38,551 nucleotides of DNA from Perkinsus marinus ATCC 50983 (GCF_000006405.1 NW_003213889.1:483958-522508), one strand, 5' to 3'. Numbered from the stretch's first letter, positions 1 through 10,537 are shown. Numbers and translations are program-made. Notes: generated from the letters alone by a model not told the origin.

Positions 1-69
1 TCTCCTCCCTCCGACAGTGAGGATCTCGTTTCAAGTAGGTGACTCATCGTTGTCTGTGTGTTCGAGTTT

Positions 70-277
70 GGGGGACACTAACATATGTCACGAAACATGG
101 GCCATATTCCGTGATATAGTTAGTGTGACCAAACATGATCTGTGAACCTAGGGCCCAAGGTAAGTCCCAGAGAGGGTTCGGGCTTCGGGTTCACAGTGTT
201 TGGTCCTCTCCCACACTCCCAACCAACTGTCCGGTGGACGGACAGATGTCACTCGAATCGAGAAAACGAGTCTTGAG
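70..277. repeat. 208-base hairpin-rich repeat, copy 1
   Basis: This stretch matches 447-654 base for base by eye, at an offset of 377. It starts with an imperfect inverted repeat of about 55 bases: CACTAACATATGTCACG near 76 pairs with CGTGATATAGTTAGTG near 110-126. Near 229-247 it holds a perfect 7-base stem, CTGTCCG/CGGACAG, with a 5-base loop. A short open frame inside is identical in both copies, but this reflects the duplication and does not show coding. A T-run at 409-425 lies between the copies. The stems suggest a structured element or RNA; function unknown. Confidence 0.85.
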
Positions 278-446
278 TGAAGGTTTCGTAAGAAAGCAAG
301 TTCAAGCAAGTGCACGAAATGAGAAATATGTTGGTGTTCTGATGTTATCGTTCGAACTGTATGTTATGAGACCGAGATGGTTCTACCTATGAACCAGTCT
401 CGTCCCTTTCTTCTTTTTTTTTTTTAAGTCTTGTCCCAAGTTGGTT

Positions 447-654
447 GGGGGACACTAACATATGTCACGAAACATGGGCCATATTCCGTGATATAGTTAG
501 TGTGACCAAACATGATCTGTGAACCTAGGGCCCAAGGTAAGTCCCAGAGAGGGTTCGGGCTTCGGGTTCACAGTGTTTGGTCCTCTCCCACACTCCCAAC
601 CAACTGTCCGGTGGACGGACAGATGTCACTCGAATCGAGAAAACGAGTCTTGAG
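447..654. repeat. 208-base hairpin-rich repeat, copy 2
   Basis: Second, apparently identical copy of 70-277. The sequence after the copy differs from that after copy 1, so the duplicated unit ends sharply at TCTTGAG. It lies about 100 bases before the first plausible start codon of the poly(A) polymerase gene. Confidence 0.85.
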
Positions 655-757
655 CATGATTACAATTTCGTGGCGAGTGACGAACTTAAATGCCTAAGTG
701 CATGAAATGCAAAGAATGAGAACATAAGATCCCCTCCTCTGTTGCTCTTCCACCACA

Positions 758-2057
758 ATGTCTCCTGGTTCTTCATCGGCGTTACCATGCAGCACTCAGC
801 AGACAACTGAACAGCGGTATAATGATGAAGTATGTACTGCTACTGCATGGGAGCACCCAGCCGACCCGGCAGAGGACCTCCATAGGGCGGATGTGGATAA
901 TAACAGTAATATCACTGGGAATCACGATGAGAGAACTTTGGGCTAGGGCAGCAGTTGTTCTCTGAATAACTTGATTGACCACGTTGAATAATAGTAGAAC
1001 GTTATCGCCGAATCACGTTCACTCGATGGGGTTCTCGTCGTCAGATGGTATATTTCCGAGTAGTAGGGCCCAGTGTAATACGGAAGAAGGATCGTCCTCT
1101 CGAGTACCTCGGGTAGCAGCACAGCACCTCCCACGGTAGTATTGACTATTGCTCTCTCATCATCGTCGTTAATAACACTATCTAGGAGCACAGTACCGCC
1201 AGTGTTGGCTTGGTCTGTGAGACAGGCTGAGCTCAATTACCACATGGGTGTATCCCCTCATTACATGCCTCTGTCTATGAGGCCCTCTCGCACGCTGCCG
1301 AACACATCATCCCGCTCTTCTAAGGGTTATCAACAGCAGCGGACCAGCAGGAATCCACCCTTATTGTTGTCCCCACCGGGTTCCCAAAAAGTCTACAATC
1401 TCAACAGCTCACTTGATCGAAGACGACGCTCTGGGTCAGCGGTCAGCATAGGTGGCGGTGGTAATTATGAACGACCCGAGTTCGATACCCAGAGGCGGCA
1501 TTTTCCTGATACTGACGATGAAGACGATGGTCCACGATACGAATACCATCAGGTCTAATGAACTATACCTTGGCTCAACGACGTGCTGCTCTTCAGGTGT
1601 CGAACCCCAGTCGCTGCTCCGCCCCGGCTGTGTTTTACAACAGTCAACAGCGACTCCCCGCTCCCTCACCAGAGCCCATAAGATTACCGCCGATTATGCC
1701 TAGTGTGACCGATAGAGTAAGTGAGTGATTTTGGATCCTTATGCAGCAGCTATGGTACAATAGTCAGTAGCATTTTGAGCTTTCTGACATACCCTCAGTA
1801 ATACCTCTAAGTGAGCTTCCCCGTCGTAGTCGGTTAAAGCCGTTACGCTCAGGATAGGGTAGCGAGTCTTATCGATAAAGCAACATCATATTATTTGAGG
1901 ATTGCCCATGTGTATCGCAATATGGACTCTTTAGTGATGTTTATTTCACTCGACATGACATTGAAGAATAATGATCGATTCTGTCGAGTAATTTATGTAG
2001 CACCATCGTCAATTCGTGTAATTTTGTGGCGCAGTGGCGCTTGCTTTTGCCTCACAG
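758..2057 (+). CDS. Possible 5' exons of the TRF4-like gene
   Basis: Several open stretches with good splice signals lie upstream of the recognisable nucleotidyltransferase core. These are 758-829 (ATG start, ends before GTATGT), about 1186-1552 (Ser/Arg-rich with a DTDDEDDG stretch), 1597-1716 (Pro-rich, ends before GTAAGT) and 1853-2057 (68 codons beginning near DRVASLIDK, ends before GTAACA). Exons 1186-1552, 1597-1716 and 1853-2057 join in phase. I could not find a join from 2057 to the core exon at 2194 that keeps frame, so an exon near 2100-2150 is unresolved. They may be the disordered N-terminus of the downstream enzyme or a separate gene. Start codon uncertain. Confidence 0.35.
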
Positions 2058-2193
2058 GTAACAATTGATTTAGCTTTCTTCATGCATCTTGTTGACACGT
2101 ATAGTAACTCGGGTGACTATTTCAAGCGGATGCGACTGTGCAGCATGGTGAGCATATCTCCGTCACGCGCCACGAAATTCCTCTGCTGTCCAG

Positions 2194-4206
2194 ATGCAGC
2201 TCATGATTGACGAATTTGAACCACCATCGCCATCCACCCGTAGCGGCCGTCCCCTCCCCAGTGATGATGAAGCAGATAGTAGCGCATCTGGGGAGACACG
2301 GCATTCGCTGAAATGCCTACCATTCGGTTCGTAAGTTCTTCATCTTCTCAGAGGTGACCGCTAACCAAATGTACAGGTTTACCTACAATTTACATCTACC
2401 ATGGGCGAGCGATCTGGATTTTGTTGTAGGGCTGAGTTCGCTCTTGACGATCGGGGATGAGTCGGTTTAGTTATTGCCCGGCTCCGCTCGATATAGACGA
2501 TTATTGACCCCCTGGGTGAGTGTCGGTGGAGAATATCAACACGGGGAAGCGTCTCATTACGCCAATTCATATCAGAGCGAGGTCGGTTGCTGGGGCATGT
2601 TTCATGTTGGCATAGTAGTACACTGCCCGCAGAGCTCTGGTGGTGTTATTGTTGATGAAAGTACCTCTGTGGGAAGCATTGATGATCATGTTAAAGCAGC
2701 AGCAGAGTGTGTGAAACTTTTGGAGTTGGTGTCGGAATATCTCACACAGTGCGCCCCTGCAGGTAATCGTTCAACATCAACTCTGCGCTGCTATAGGAAG
2801 GGTAATGTGTCAGGTACAATCGTCGCTCCTCCTGTGGTCATAACATCGTCGCGAATACCCCTAATTACACTAACGTGTCGAGATCCCAGTCTCGATCAAT
2901 TATATCAACAATGGTGAGATAAGGTATTACCATTTAATATCATGCTATTTCAACCAGGTGTGGTACGTGTAGTATGGGATTGAACGCTCAATGCTCCTTA
3001 CATTCACCGGTGCAAGTGCAGATATCCCTGTCGGGCGCCTACCACACAGGTTCGGCTGCATTCCGCGACTCGTGTTGAAATCGATTTCTACATCTAGGTC
3101 TGGAAACATCTGCGTACATAGCCATGATGAACCAGCATTTTGGTTGCTTGCGACCATTAGTCTTATTTGTGAAACACGTACTATTGTGTGAAGGTCTCAT
3201 ATCGCCCTACAATGGTGGCATAAGCAGCTACACACTGGTAAGTAGTAACACCGAGATTGTCACTGCGCCACTAAATTACGTCCCGATCTGTCACGGTGGG
3301 AGAACTTCCTAGGTCTCTCTATAGGTGCTCATGGTTGTATCATTTCTAAACCAGTTTTACTCGGCTGACGGCTGGGTTGGTGCTCCCCTGGGTCAGCTCC
3401 TATTGGGCTTCTTGATGTGGTATGGTGGGCCTGATGATACATCTGAGGACGATCATGATAGTGTGTATCGAGACCTTGTCAAGGAGCATCATACAATAGT
3501 TTTACCCAATGGTGAGCTCATACTGGTATTGTGATCCGCATGGGGTATGGTATTCAGGTTTGACCCTCACTTCGTTTGATGCGTCTCAGCTTATAATACG
3601 TCCACTCAGTTCTAGTGATAATACTTTCAATTTCACTTCGAGGGAATCTGCAGATGAAGAGGAGCTCTTTGATGCCTTTAAAATGGACATGCTGGTTATA
3701 CTGGATCCTCTCTCGCCGAATGGTAATACATATGGACACTGCTTGTGAAATGACCATCAGGTGAGCATGTGAATTTGGGTAAGTCGGCGTGGAGATGGCC
3801 GAGCGTAACAGCCGCGCTTCGCTTCGCTAGGAATGGTCTAATTAGTGGCAGCTGGTGGGGACAGAAGTACGTTGCTGTTATAGGCTGTTGTTGTTGACGT
3901 GATTTGGGCAAGGTATGGTATTTCCGTACCGACAGTGTGGATAGCAGCTAGACGGGCTGGCCACAGTGGGGCCCATAATGAGGTCAATACAGCTGCAGTT
4001 GGAGAGGAGAGTAATGCGTCTGCTACTGGGACCACAAGGAGCTCAGTGGGAGCCATAGGACTATGTAGGGATGTTGACGACGACGTTGATGATGAGGAAG
4101 GTACTACCATGAGGAGTTCAACTTCGAGAGCTGAGGTGAGGATGATGATGATCATCATAATGAGCATTGATGATAAATGCGTTTGCCTCAGACCTATTGT
4201 AACTGA
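2194..4206 (+). CDS. TRF4/TUTase-like non-canonical poly(A) polymerase, core exons
   Basis: Eleven exons keep frame and give about 501 residues: 2194-2330, 2377-2460, 2497-2515, 2576-2913, 2958-3049, 3098-3237, 3325-3511, 3558-3722, 3761-3866, 3913-4135 and 4192-4206. The nucleotidyltransferase signature is visible as FGSF (44-47) then LPWASDLDFVV, with Asp58 and Asp60. The PAP-associated helical domain follows, with LRPLVLFVKHVLL and SPYNGGISSYTL (about 241-270), then VLMVVSFL and later ILDPLSPN with NLGKSAWRW, as in the TRF4/PAPD5 group. Such enzymes add short A or U tails to RNAs. Where the family has its third catalytic Asp (DISFN-like strand) this gene reads VQVQISLSG, with Gln214. The last exon adds only four codons; reading through 4135 instead gives a Met/Ile-rich tail. 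Upstream exons are uncertain. Confidence 0.8.
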
Positions 4207-5633
4207 GTATTCGACTAATATTTTATGACTGTCATGTATCATGTCTGTCTACTGCCTCGGGCAAACCCTTTCTCCACCGTATTACTTGTCATAACTCTCC
4301 AGCGTCGTTGTTGTTGTCGTCATCTATGTACTAATGTATGTACACTTGCTGCGTCATTCAGAGCTCAATTGAGTAATAGCGGAATAGCAGCAGTATGAGT
4401 AGCAGGAGCTCATCATCATCATTATCATCACCATATGGTCTCTCATCAAGGTCTGTATACTACTACCGTTTTTATTATTATCGTCATCAGCATAAGGAAG
4501 CATAGACAGCCTCAGACGCTTCCTTCGGCCTAAGCTCGGGCTATCTGTTGAAATCAATAGCTCTCTTCTGAGATATGTCAAGCATCGTTGTGGCATTAGG
4601 CTCGATGACTGGAATACTCCTGCTTCTCATCATCATCATCCTAATACTATCAAAATCGTCTTGAGTCTAGTTCCTGTCAATAACATCAGCTCATTGTGGC
4701 TAGTCACTGACTAGTAGTCAGTCTCCACCGCTGTGGAGATGAGTTCAGTAGTCGAGATAGGCCGGTCCGGTGCAAAGCTTGGTCATCGTAACAAGTTGCT
4801 CTTCGTTCCAGTATGGGAAAGTATGCACATGGTTAACTACTTTACATGGGTCGGCGACTTAATGAGAAATCGGGCTCAGAAATTCGGGGAAGATTTTGGG
4901 AAATTCTTGCTGACCAGATGAGTTTAGCTTCGGTCGTTGTACTATACAAAGTTATCATCATCAGACTACCTATGTTGAGTTTTATTGTTGTCCGAGTTGC
5001 TGGACTACATAAACCCAATGATCGCGGTATTGGGAATATATAACCCTACTATAGTTCTGCGGCCGCGATAGCTGAACTGTGAACAAGACAAGGATCAAAT
5101 TTGAGGAGAAACACGAGCCTCTTACGATGACAACCCCGTACGACCGTGAGTAGTCGATATGAACCATACGGTATGGCGCACAAATCCTGCACATAAAATC
5201 TGCTAATCTCATATCCGTCTATCTGTTCGTATAGGGCAATATCATTCACCAGGTGGTTAAATACGAATATTCATTATCTACTACGTGAAAACACTGAACG
5301 GAATATTGTAATTGAAGTGGAGTTCTCCTACGCAGTGATGGGGAGGGACGACTCTTAGAGGGGGCTCGTAACAGGGGAAGTGTAGCAGCGTGATTTTTTC
5401 CTCCCTCTGACACGTCTCCGGTATTGTTGAACTCGCTGATTATTGATTGTTCACTGAGTTGATTGCTCTCAATGTACACCGGGAACTCGAGTCTAGTGCA
5501 TTTCGAGCTTTGTTGACGTTGCTCATGCGTGTAGCTGATTTATACTGGATAAGTTTGCTATATACACAACAGTATAGTAGTTGAAACGGTTCGATTGATC
5601 GAGCAAAGGAGAATCCGTAATAAAAAAAGGAAA
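4207..5633. other. Intergenic stretch without a supported gene
   Basis: No gene is supported here. It contains TCATCATC-type simple repeats near 4408-4435 and 4625-4640 and a MITE-like copy at 4809-4930. A minus-strand open stretch at about 5246-5475 is Ser/Pro/Arg-rich but has no ATG or clear splice partner. This is the space between the plus-strand poly(A) polymerase and the convergent minus-strand secreted protein. Confidence 0.5.
4809..4930 (+). mobile_element. MITE-like dispersed repeat, copy a (partial)
   Basis: Begins CAGTATGGGAAAGTATGCAC and keeps the family's left half: ATGGTTAACTAC, then GTCGGCGAC, then GGGGAAGATTTTGGG. The right half with GAGCTCAGCTGAGG and the terminal ATTCCAACACTG is not recognisable, so this copy is truncated or diverged. 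Confidence 0.6.
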
Positions 5634-6047
5634 TTAACAGCGTTCGACTGTGGTACTCATGAGACCTCCAGCATTGATACGGAGTCTGCTCGCGTCAACG
5701 ATGGTTATGTCAAAAGTGCTTACCCCAGCGCGGTTCATCAAGTCCCTGAGGACATCGTCAAAGTTAGAGACTTCAACGTGAGGGCCGGTCACGTGATAAT
5801 CGCATTGACCGGAGACTTTATAAGATGGTATGTCGAGAGCCATACGCTCCTTCTCCAAGGTAACAACGAACGAGTGTAACCATACACTCCCACAAAACTT
5901 GCCCTCGATGACCGCAGTGGTAGTAGTGAAAGGCTCCAGTGCACGAGAGGCTGTTGTAGCCGTAGTATCGCCAATATCGATCGACATCTGATCAGATGCC
6001 GCCACAAGAGGAATACCAAAGAGCAAGAAGCGGAGCGCCCTGTTCAT
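5634..6047 (-). CDS. Secreted protein of unknown function
   Basis: Single open frame of 137 residues with an ATG at 6047 and TAA at 5634. The start MNRALRFLLFGIPLVAAS is a clear signal peptide: an Arg pair, a hydrophobic core and small residues before the cut. The rest is of normal complexity with no membrane helix and three Cys. No family recognised. A perfect 10-base inverted repeat and a 6+6 palindrome lie 16-80 bases upstream. It is the last of a run of minus-strand genes. Intronless coding is supported by the length of the frame and the signal peptide, not by homology. Confidence 0.65.
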   Translation of the reverse strand: MNRALRFLLFGIPLVAASDQMSIDIGDTTATTASRALEPFTTTTAVIEGKFCGSVWLHSFVVTLEKERMALDIPSYKVSGQCDYHVTGPHVEVSNFDDVLRDLMNRAGVSTFDITIVDASRLRINAGGLMSTTVERC

Positions 6048-6062
6048 AATGCAGGAAAATGA

Positions 6063-6125
6063 AATGAGAAACCCTAGCAGCAGCAGTGACGTTTCTCATT
6101 GGAATGCTCCCCGTCACCAGTGACG
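6063..6125 (-). promoter_or_regulatory. Inverted repeats upstream of secreted-protein gene
   Basis: AATGAGAAAC (6063-6072) and GTTTCTCATT (6091-6100) are a perfect inverted repeat with an 18-base spacer holding a CAG run and part of a TGACGT motif. CGTCACCAGTGACG (6112-6125) is a second palindrome. They sit just upstream of the ATG at 6047. They could be protein-binding sites or a leader hairpin. Confidence 0.35.
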
Positions 6126-6148
6126 CCCGCTCAGCTTCTTGGACAGCG

Positions 6149-9100
6149 TCACGTTACCTGATGGAGTCCAATATGATTCAACGGCATAGGAACCGATGCG
6201 ATTAGATTAATCATACATCCCGAGTTTGAAAATAGAAAGCACTTCGGGTGACTGTCAGTAACATCAAGCCACGACCAAATCGATGCAACGAATAAACCCA
6301 GTCGTGCTTCAGAGAACGAGGACTTGATAAGTTGTAGATGACGGCAAGCCTTTCGGGGAGCATGAACGTGAATATCGGCTCCATATGTTTCGTAAGAATC
6401 CGTGATAGTAGATGCTCCCGATGGCAGGAGTCTTCCAGTCACCATACTCCGTAAACGCAAGACAAAATATCTCTTGAAATGTTTACGTAACTGCTGGTGA
6501 GATGTGCGAAGTAAACCGAGAGGAGCCGAGGAAAACTTCATTCTCTGACTCGCGGTCCTTCTTCAGGTCCCACGCATTGCATATGTCCTGCCGTCCCTTC
6601 TCCCTAAAATCACCACAGATCGCCTAACACACGAACCATATTAACCCACCGTGTGACAGTCGAGGACAGGGCGAGCCAAGGCGTATTCTTATTGACCTTC
6701 GCAGTATACTCAATTGCTTTCTGCCGTCTGGGAGCTGTATCACAGGGCGGATCCCACATAGTCACTTTGGGAAGGGTCGCTTGATAAGGAGGGGTCTGAT
6801 GGAGTACGCCTATTTATCCACTATAATCAGCTCGTTACCGCCCATGTGTAACGACGTGATTTGTTAGTGAGAGGGATCTTACACCCCGGCCGGGTATTGT
6901 CGAATCTGGAGTTCCACTGTGCGATGGTACCTTAGAGGCCAATGACAAATATAATGAATAAATAGGAATGACATGAAGAAGCATCGCCGCATGGGCCGTA
7001 CTGCTATCTGGTGGTTTTCCCACAGTAATCATTTCCTTCTCGAAACGATTCCATCGTTCCTCATGGGCAGCGTCGGGCACAGTGTAGAAAACGTGGTCTT
7101 GCACTTCCGACCAAGATGAATACTCAGGGAAGGGGCCGCAAACAGCACATCGGAAGACTCTTGCGCCTCGGGCGTTTCGAACTGGCACGAGTAGGGAAAG
7201 CCAGGATCAAAGGATTCGCTCACCCTCCTCCGTTATTGTTCTGATGTAATGCCATCGCCGATACTCCCACACGTTACGAGCCGCTCGTTCCACCAAGCGC
7301 TTGACCAGGCCTTGAGAGAATCGCTGAGGGGACAAGTGGTGGGGACGGAGGACCCTTAGGGGCCTACATCCATCTGACGTCGTATCGATCCAGCTTTGAA
7401 TATGTGCTCATCTCCACTCCGCTTTACTCTATGGGTTTGACTGGGGCGGAAGAATACAACTCCTTCTAACGATGGCCAAATCTACAAGCTTGAAAAAATG
7501 CAACATGCAGGGATCGAACGTGGGTATGGTTTCCAGTCTATGATAACCATCGCTAGGGCGGAATGAACCCTAAGCTTGGGCAGGCGGGCATCATCGCTCG
7601 CACCTTCTCCATCAGTTTCTTCACTGACCACTTATTGACAAGCTCTTTGTGGAGCGCTCGACATACCCTCGTATGGACCTTCTTCCCAGCTTGGAATAAT
7701 AAGTACTCCTCATGGACCGAACACTCATAAAGGTACATTCTGAAGTCACTACTGTTCTAAAGGTATACCTCTTGAACTTACAGTGCAGTCCACATCGGTA
7801 CTGGTAGGCCCCACATCTCGCTCCCCTCTAGCAGCCACAGTGCTTCCGATTCGGCCTCCGGAGGCATCCCCTGAGGGATAGATTTCAATATCAGAGTGGT
7901 GACGCGATAAAACTCACTTTCAACTTCTCACGCTGGTGTACCGGCTCCTGCAGTTTGGCCAAGACTCGCCTGAAGAGCAGCCAATGCCGTCAGATGGGAT
8001 CCTACAGGGCCCGGCTACCTCAGGCTCTGATGTTCCTTGATGGTCCATCGCCTCACAGTGCTACGATGTGCAATAACGTCCAGCAGCCGTAGGGCAGTTA
8101 CGACCCTCTGGGGTGCTCCCGTAGAGTCTCCGGCCAGAGCCACCTGTATGGAAGCAGAATTGATAGTAGACACGGCGAGGAGGGGCTGTTCACCAATTGA
8201 GGTCTCGGACTCTGCAGTGAGTTGACATAAAAGTGCTCGCATGGTTCGAGGGCCAGAGCGTGGGTGTTCATCATGAAATAGAAGGGGGCATCAAGGTTCA
8301 AGGGGCGTTCCAGTCTAAACAGGAGGGAAAATGATCCCACTCGTCTAGCGGAGCGAAGAAACTACATGAGTCGTCTTTGAACGGTATGGGCCTCTTTGCA
8401 GGAGCACATGAAAGTGAGGTCAAGGCAGTGGAGGCACAGGAAGGGCTTGGCTGAGGGCCTCTCGTAGAGTAATTGCGGTACATAACCAGCTTTCGCTTGA
8501 CACTCGACCTTGTCGCATACCGCTGTCTGGAAGAATATAATGGTCGCAGGTTCGATCCCCAGGTCCGGCTCACTTGATGACATTTAAGACACACAGTTCC
8601 TCCACCTCGGCCTTCGCCATCAGCCCCTTCGTACGACTCAACAGCTTCCCCACAAATGTGACACGAGACACCGTGTGGGAAGTGTTTCACCCCGACACGG
8701 TTAAGTCTATGACAAAACAACCTGAAGCGTGGAAAAGCATTGCAGAGAAGGGCACGACGATCAACTATCACTATGCTGTGTTTTGCACTACACTAATACT
8801 TATTCCATAGCGTCACATCAGAGGGGAGGAAGATCCGACTATGGACTCTTTCAGAGATTTAATCCCAATGGGAGTACTTATAGACTGGCATAGTCGTGGA
8901 GAGCGGCCAGCCGAATGACAGGTTAAAAATGCGAAAATGTCAAATGAGATTCAGACCTCTCACACTGACCGAATTACTCCAACACAATGGCAACTCACTG
9001 AGGCGTGTTCCTCGCACAACACCGGTCGCAGGAGGTGCTTGTCTTGGACCGCATTGTGCACTGAGGGCCAACCGTCTGCCCTGCCGGAGACTCCTCCGAG

Positions 9101-9258
9101 CCTGCTGGAGTGAGTAGGGGTGGACACAACTGCAGTCTACGGACTCACCTTGGGTCTCGTTCAAGTAGGACTCGATAACACCTTCTAGTGCACAGACATA
9201 ACAAGATGCATTTCCACGAATCATACAAGAAAACAACAACAACAACAATCACCAGCAT
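6149..9258 (-). CDS. Large multi-exon Cys-rich (zinc-binding) protein, partial model
   Basis: A series of minus-strand exons with good splice sites covers this span. From the 5' side: about 9249-9140 (has CYVC, ends before GTGAGT); an exon ending in LCEEH near 9010; about 8730-8575 (CHICGE then CLKCHQ, ends before GTGAGC); near 8440-8370 (LCLHCLDL and CSCKEAH); about 8240-8035 (AGDSTGAPQRVVTALRLLD); about 7960-7915; 7870-7782 (GMPPEAESEALWLLEG); 7739 to about 7570 (MYLYECSVHEEYLLFQAGKK); 7323-7224 (SQGLVKRLVERAARNVWEY); 7181 to about 7010 (FRCAVCG with later His residues); about 6765-6620; and about 6600-6490. The CxxC pairs suggest several zinc sites. Not every junction closes in phase, so two genes are possible. 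The 7870-7570 exons faintly recall a BART-like helical domain, but this is weak. A SINE-like remnant lies in the intron at 8490-8570. Confidence 0.45.
7495..7565 (-). mobile_element. tRNA-derived SINE-like remnant
   Basis: The minus strand reads TAGCGATGGTTATCAT, then a 15-base anticodon-like stretch, then CACGTTCGATCCCTGC. These resemble a tRNA D arm and T arm (A and B boxes) at tRNA-like spacing. No acceptor stem pairs, so this is a tRNA-derived repeat head and not a working tRNA. It lies in a presumed intron. Confidence 0.4.
8490..8575 (+). mobile_element. SINE-like remnant with B box
   Basis: Contains GGTCGCAGGTTCGATCCCC (near 8541-8559), a B-box/T-arm sequence. A near match, GGTCGCAAATTCGATCCCC, occurs at about 33909-33927. 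T-arm pairing is poor and no A box is clear. The copy sits inside an intron of the Cys-rich gene, in the opposite orientation. Confidence 0.35.
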
Positions 9259-9347
9259 GATACAACTCCACACGATCAGTACACAGAAATGTAGCAATTA
9301 TAAACGAGTATAATGAGTCTAGTCGTCTCCTCCTATTGCTTCGAGCA

Positions 9348-10007
9348 TCATCGCCCCCCCATAGACTGCCCCATAGGGCCAGGTCCGCCACCCTTCGATG
9401 GGGCCTGCTGGGGGTAGGGGTATATGCCAGCACTATAGGCTACCGATGGTTGTTGTTGGCGCTGTGCATTTGCCGTGGACATCATCATCATTTGCATAGC
9501 TATTTGTTGTTGTTGTTGTTGCTGCTGCAGTGCATGTGGATCGAAGTGGGCCCCACTGGCCTGATACATGGCCTGGTAGTGTTGTAACCATTGAGGGTCC
9601 ACTGCTGCTGTTGGCGCTGTCGTCGTCGTTGTCGTAGACGTCGGCCAACCACCACCGCTAGCACCACCATACCCAACAGGTGCAGGCTGAGGCATGCCCC
9701 AAGGGGCCATCAAGGTGGGTGGTCCTGCCGGCATCTGCTGCCACATTGCTTGAGGGGGAGGTGGAGGAGGAGGATGCGGTGGGGCCTGGGGAGGAGGGGC
9801 CATCTCCGCAGCAGTAGCGGTACTAGGTGGGATGATCCTTGGGGGCGGGGGGTGGTCAGTAGTAGGTGGTAGTGGAGACATGTCCTCTTCAGCCGCCTTC
9901 TGGGATGCTTGCAGTCCTCTGCCCCTTCGATGCCGTGGGCCCTCAGACTCTTCACTACTCTCATCATCACCTCCACTACTCGAGCTCATCCACCGCGAAG
10001 AGGCCAT
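9348..10007 (-). CDS. Pro/Gln-rich low-complexity protein
   Basis: One exon of 219 residues from an ATG at 10007 to a stop at 9348. It starts with a Ser/Asp/Glu segment (SSSSGGDDESSEESEGP) and a basic patch (RHRRGRGLQ). Long Pro runs, a Thr run, eight Gln in a row and a Met cluster follow, with a Gly/Pro-rich end (GQSMGGR). Such composition is common in RNA-binding or splicing-associated proteins, but no folded domain is visible and I name no function. The neighbouring minus-strand gene ends only 48 bases upstream, which fits a compact genome. Repeats in the DNA (CAG/CAA) may be unstable in length. Confidence 0.6.
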   Translation of the reverse strand: MASSRWMSSSSGGDDESSEESEGPRHRRGRGLQASQKAAEEDMSPLPPTTDHPPPPRIIPPSTATAAEMAPPPQAPPHPPPPPPPQAMWQQMPAGPPTLMAPWGMPQPAPVGYGGASGGGWPTSTTTTTTAPTAAVDPQWLQHYQAMYQASGAHFDPHALQQQQQQQQIAMQMMMMSTANAQRQQQPSVAYSAGIYPYPQQAPSKGGGPGPMGQSMGGR

Positions 10008-10054
10008 GGGTCGACCCTAAAGGGCAGAGCTATGCTGAGTCATATTCAACAGTG

Positions 10055-10510
10055 CTATTCCACTACATCCGCATCGAAAATACCCGACACTCGCAGATCC
10101 AGCTCTCTCACGCCTCGTCGGAGCCTTCCTATCTTATCGATATCAAAACACACAATAAGGGCAGTCGTCGTCGTCTTGGTCGAGGCAGCTATCGTGCTGT
10201 AGCTGTGCCGATATGGGGAGGAGGCCGAAGTACTGAATATCACCAACAACGTGCAGTGGTTTCCTCGGTTAATATCATACCACTTACTGTGTGAGCTTAT
10301 CTAGTAGCATCCTAGGTCCTTCAATGGTTCGGTTGAGATCCACCTCAATGTAAGCCTTGGGAGGGTGCCGTGAGTCGACATAGCCATCACAGTTCAAGCA
10401 CAGGAGGCCCGCCTCATCCAGCCTCCTTCGACTGCTGCTGCTACCACCACCACAGCGACACCTACCACCACAAAGGCATTTAGAAGGGGGCTCTCAATTG
10501 GCCAATACAC
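10055..10510 (-). CDS. CxC/CxxC protein, 3' two exons
   Basis: Exon 1 (about 10500-10288) encodes a Cys cluster (SKCLCGGRCRCGGG), then GLLCLNCDGYVD and AYIEVDLNRTIEGPRMLLDKL, and ends at GTAAGT. A second exon (about 10238-10055), after an acceptor TATTCAG, continues in phase through ALIVCFDIDKIGRL to a stop. The Cys pairs look like a zinc ribbon. The hydrophobic alternating segments suggest a small beta-rich domain. No family recognised. The 5' exons are not found: the exon follows an acceptor-like GAG and the N gap begins 220 bases upstream. A MITE-like copy lies between. Confidence 0.5.
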
Positions 10511-10537
10511 TGTCGCAGCAGCAGTGTCGGATTATAC

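Noticed and set aside
135-697. Two similar plus-strand open frames starting MICEPRAQGK
   Set aside because: They exist only because the 208-base repeat is duplicated. The frames differ after the repeat, and there is no splice or signal context.
3045-3157. Minus-strand frame with VEIDFNTSRG, resembling the nucleotidyltransferase DISFN strand
   Set aside because: It is antisense within a confirmed plus-strand exon/intron boundary of the TRF4-like gene. The plus-strand exons join in phase on both sides.
4480-4515. A minus-strand LPYADD stretch like the reverse-transcriptase catalytic motif
   Set aside because: It lies in a low-complexity TCATCA-rich segment with no other reverse-transcriptase, integrase or capsid motif nearby. 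No retroelement is claimed anywhere in the window.
6149-6541. Minus-strand 130-codon frame starting MKFSSAPLGLL as an independent gene
   Set aside because: Its first part is antiphase to an exon (DICNAWDLKKDRESENEVF) that continues the upstream Cys-rich gene. The rest may be a later exon but not a separate start.
9336-9587. Plus-strand frames antisense to the Pro/Gln-rich gene
   Set aside because: They are Leu/Cys/Arg-rich shadows of the CAG/CCT-rich minus-strand coding sequence.
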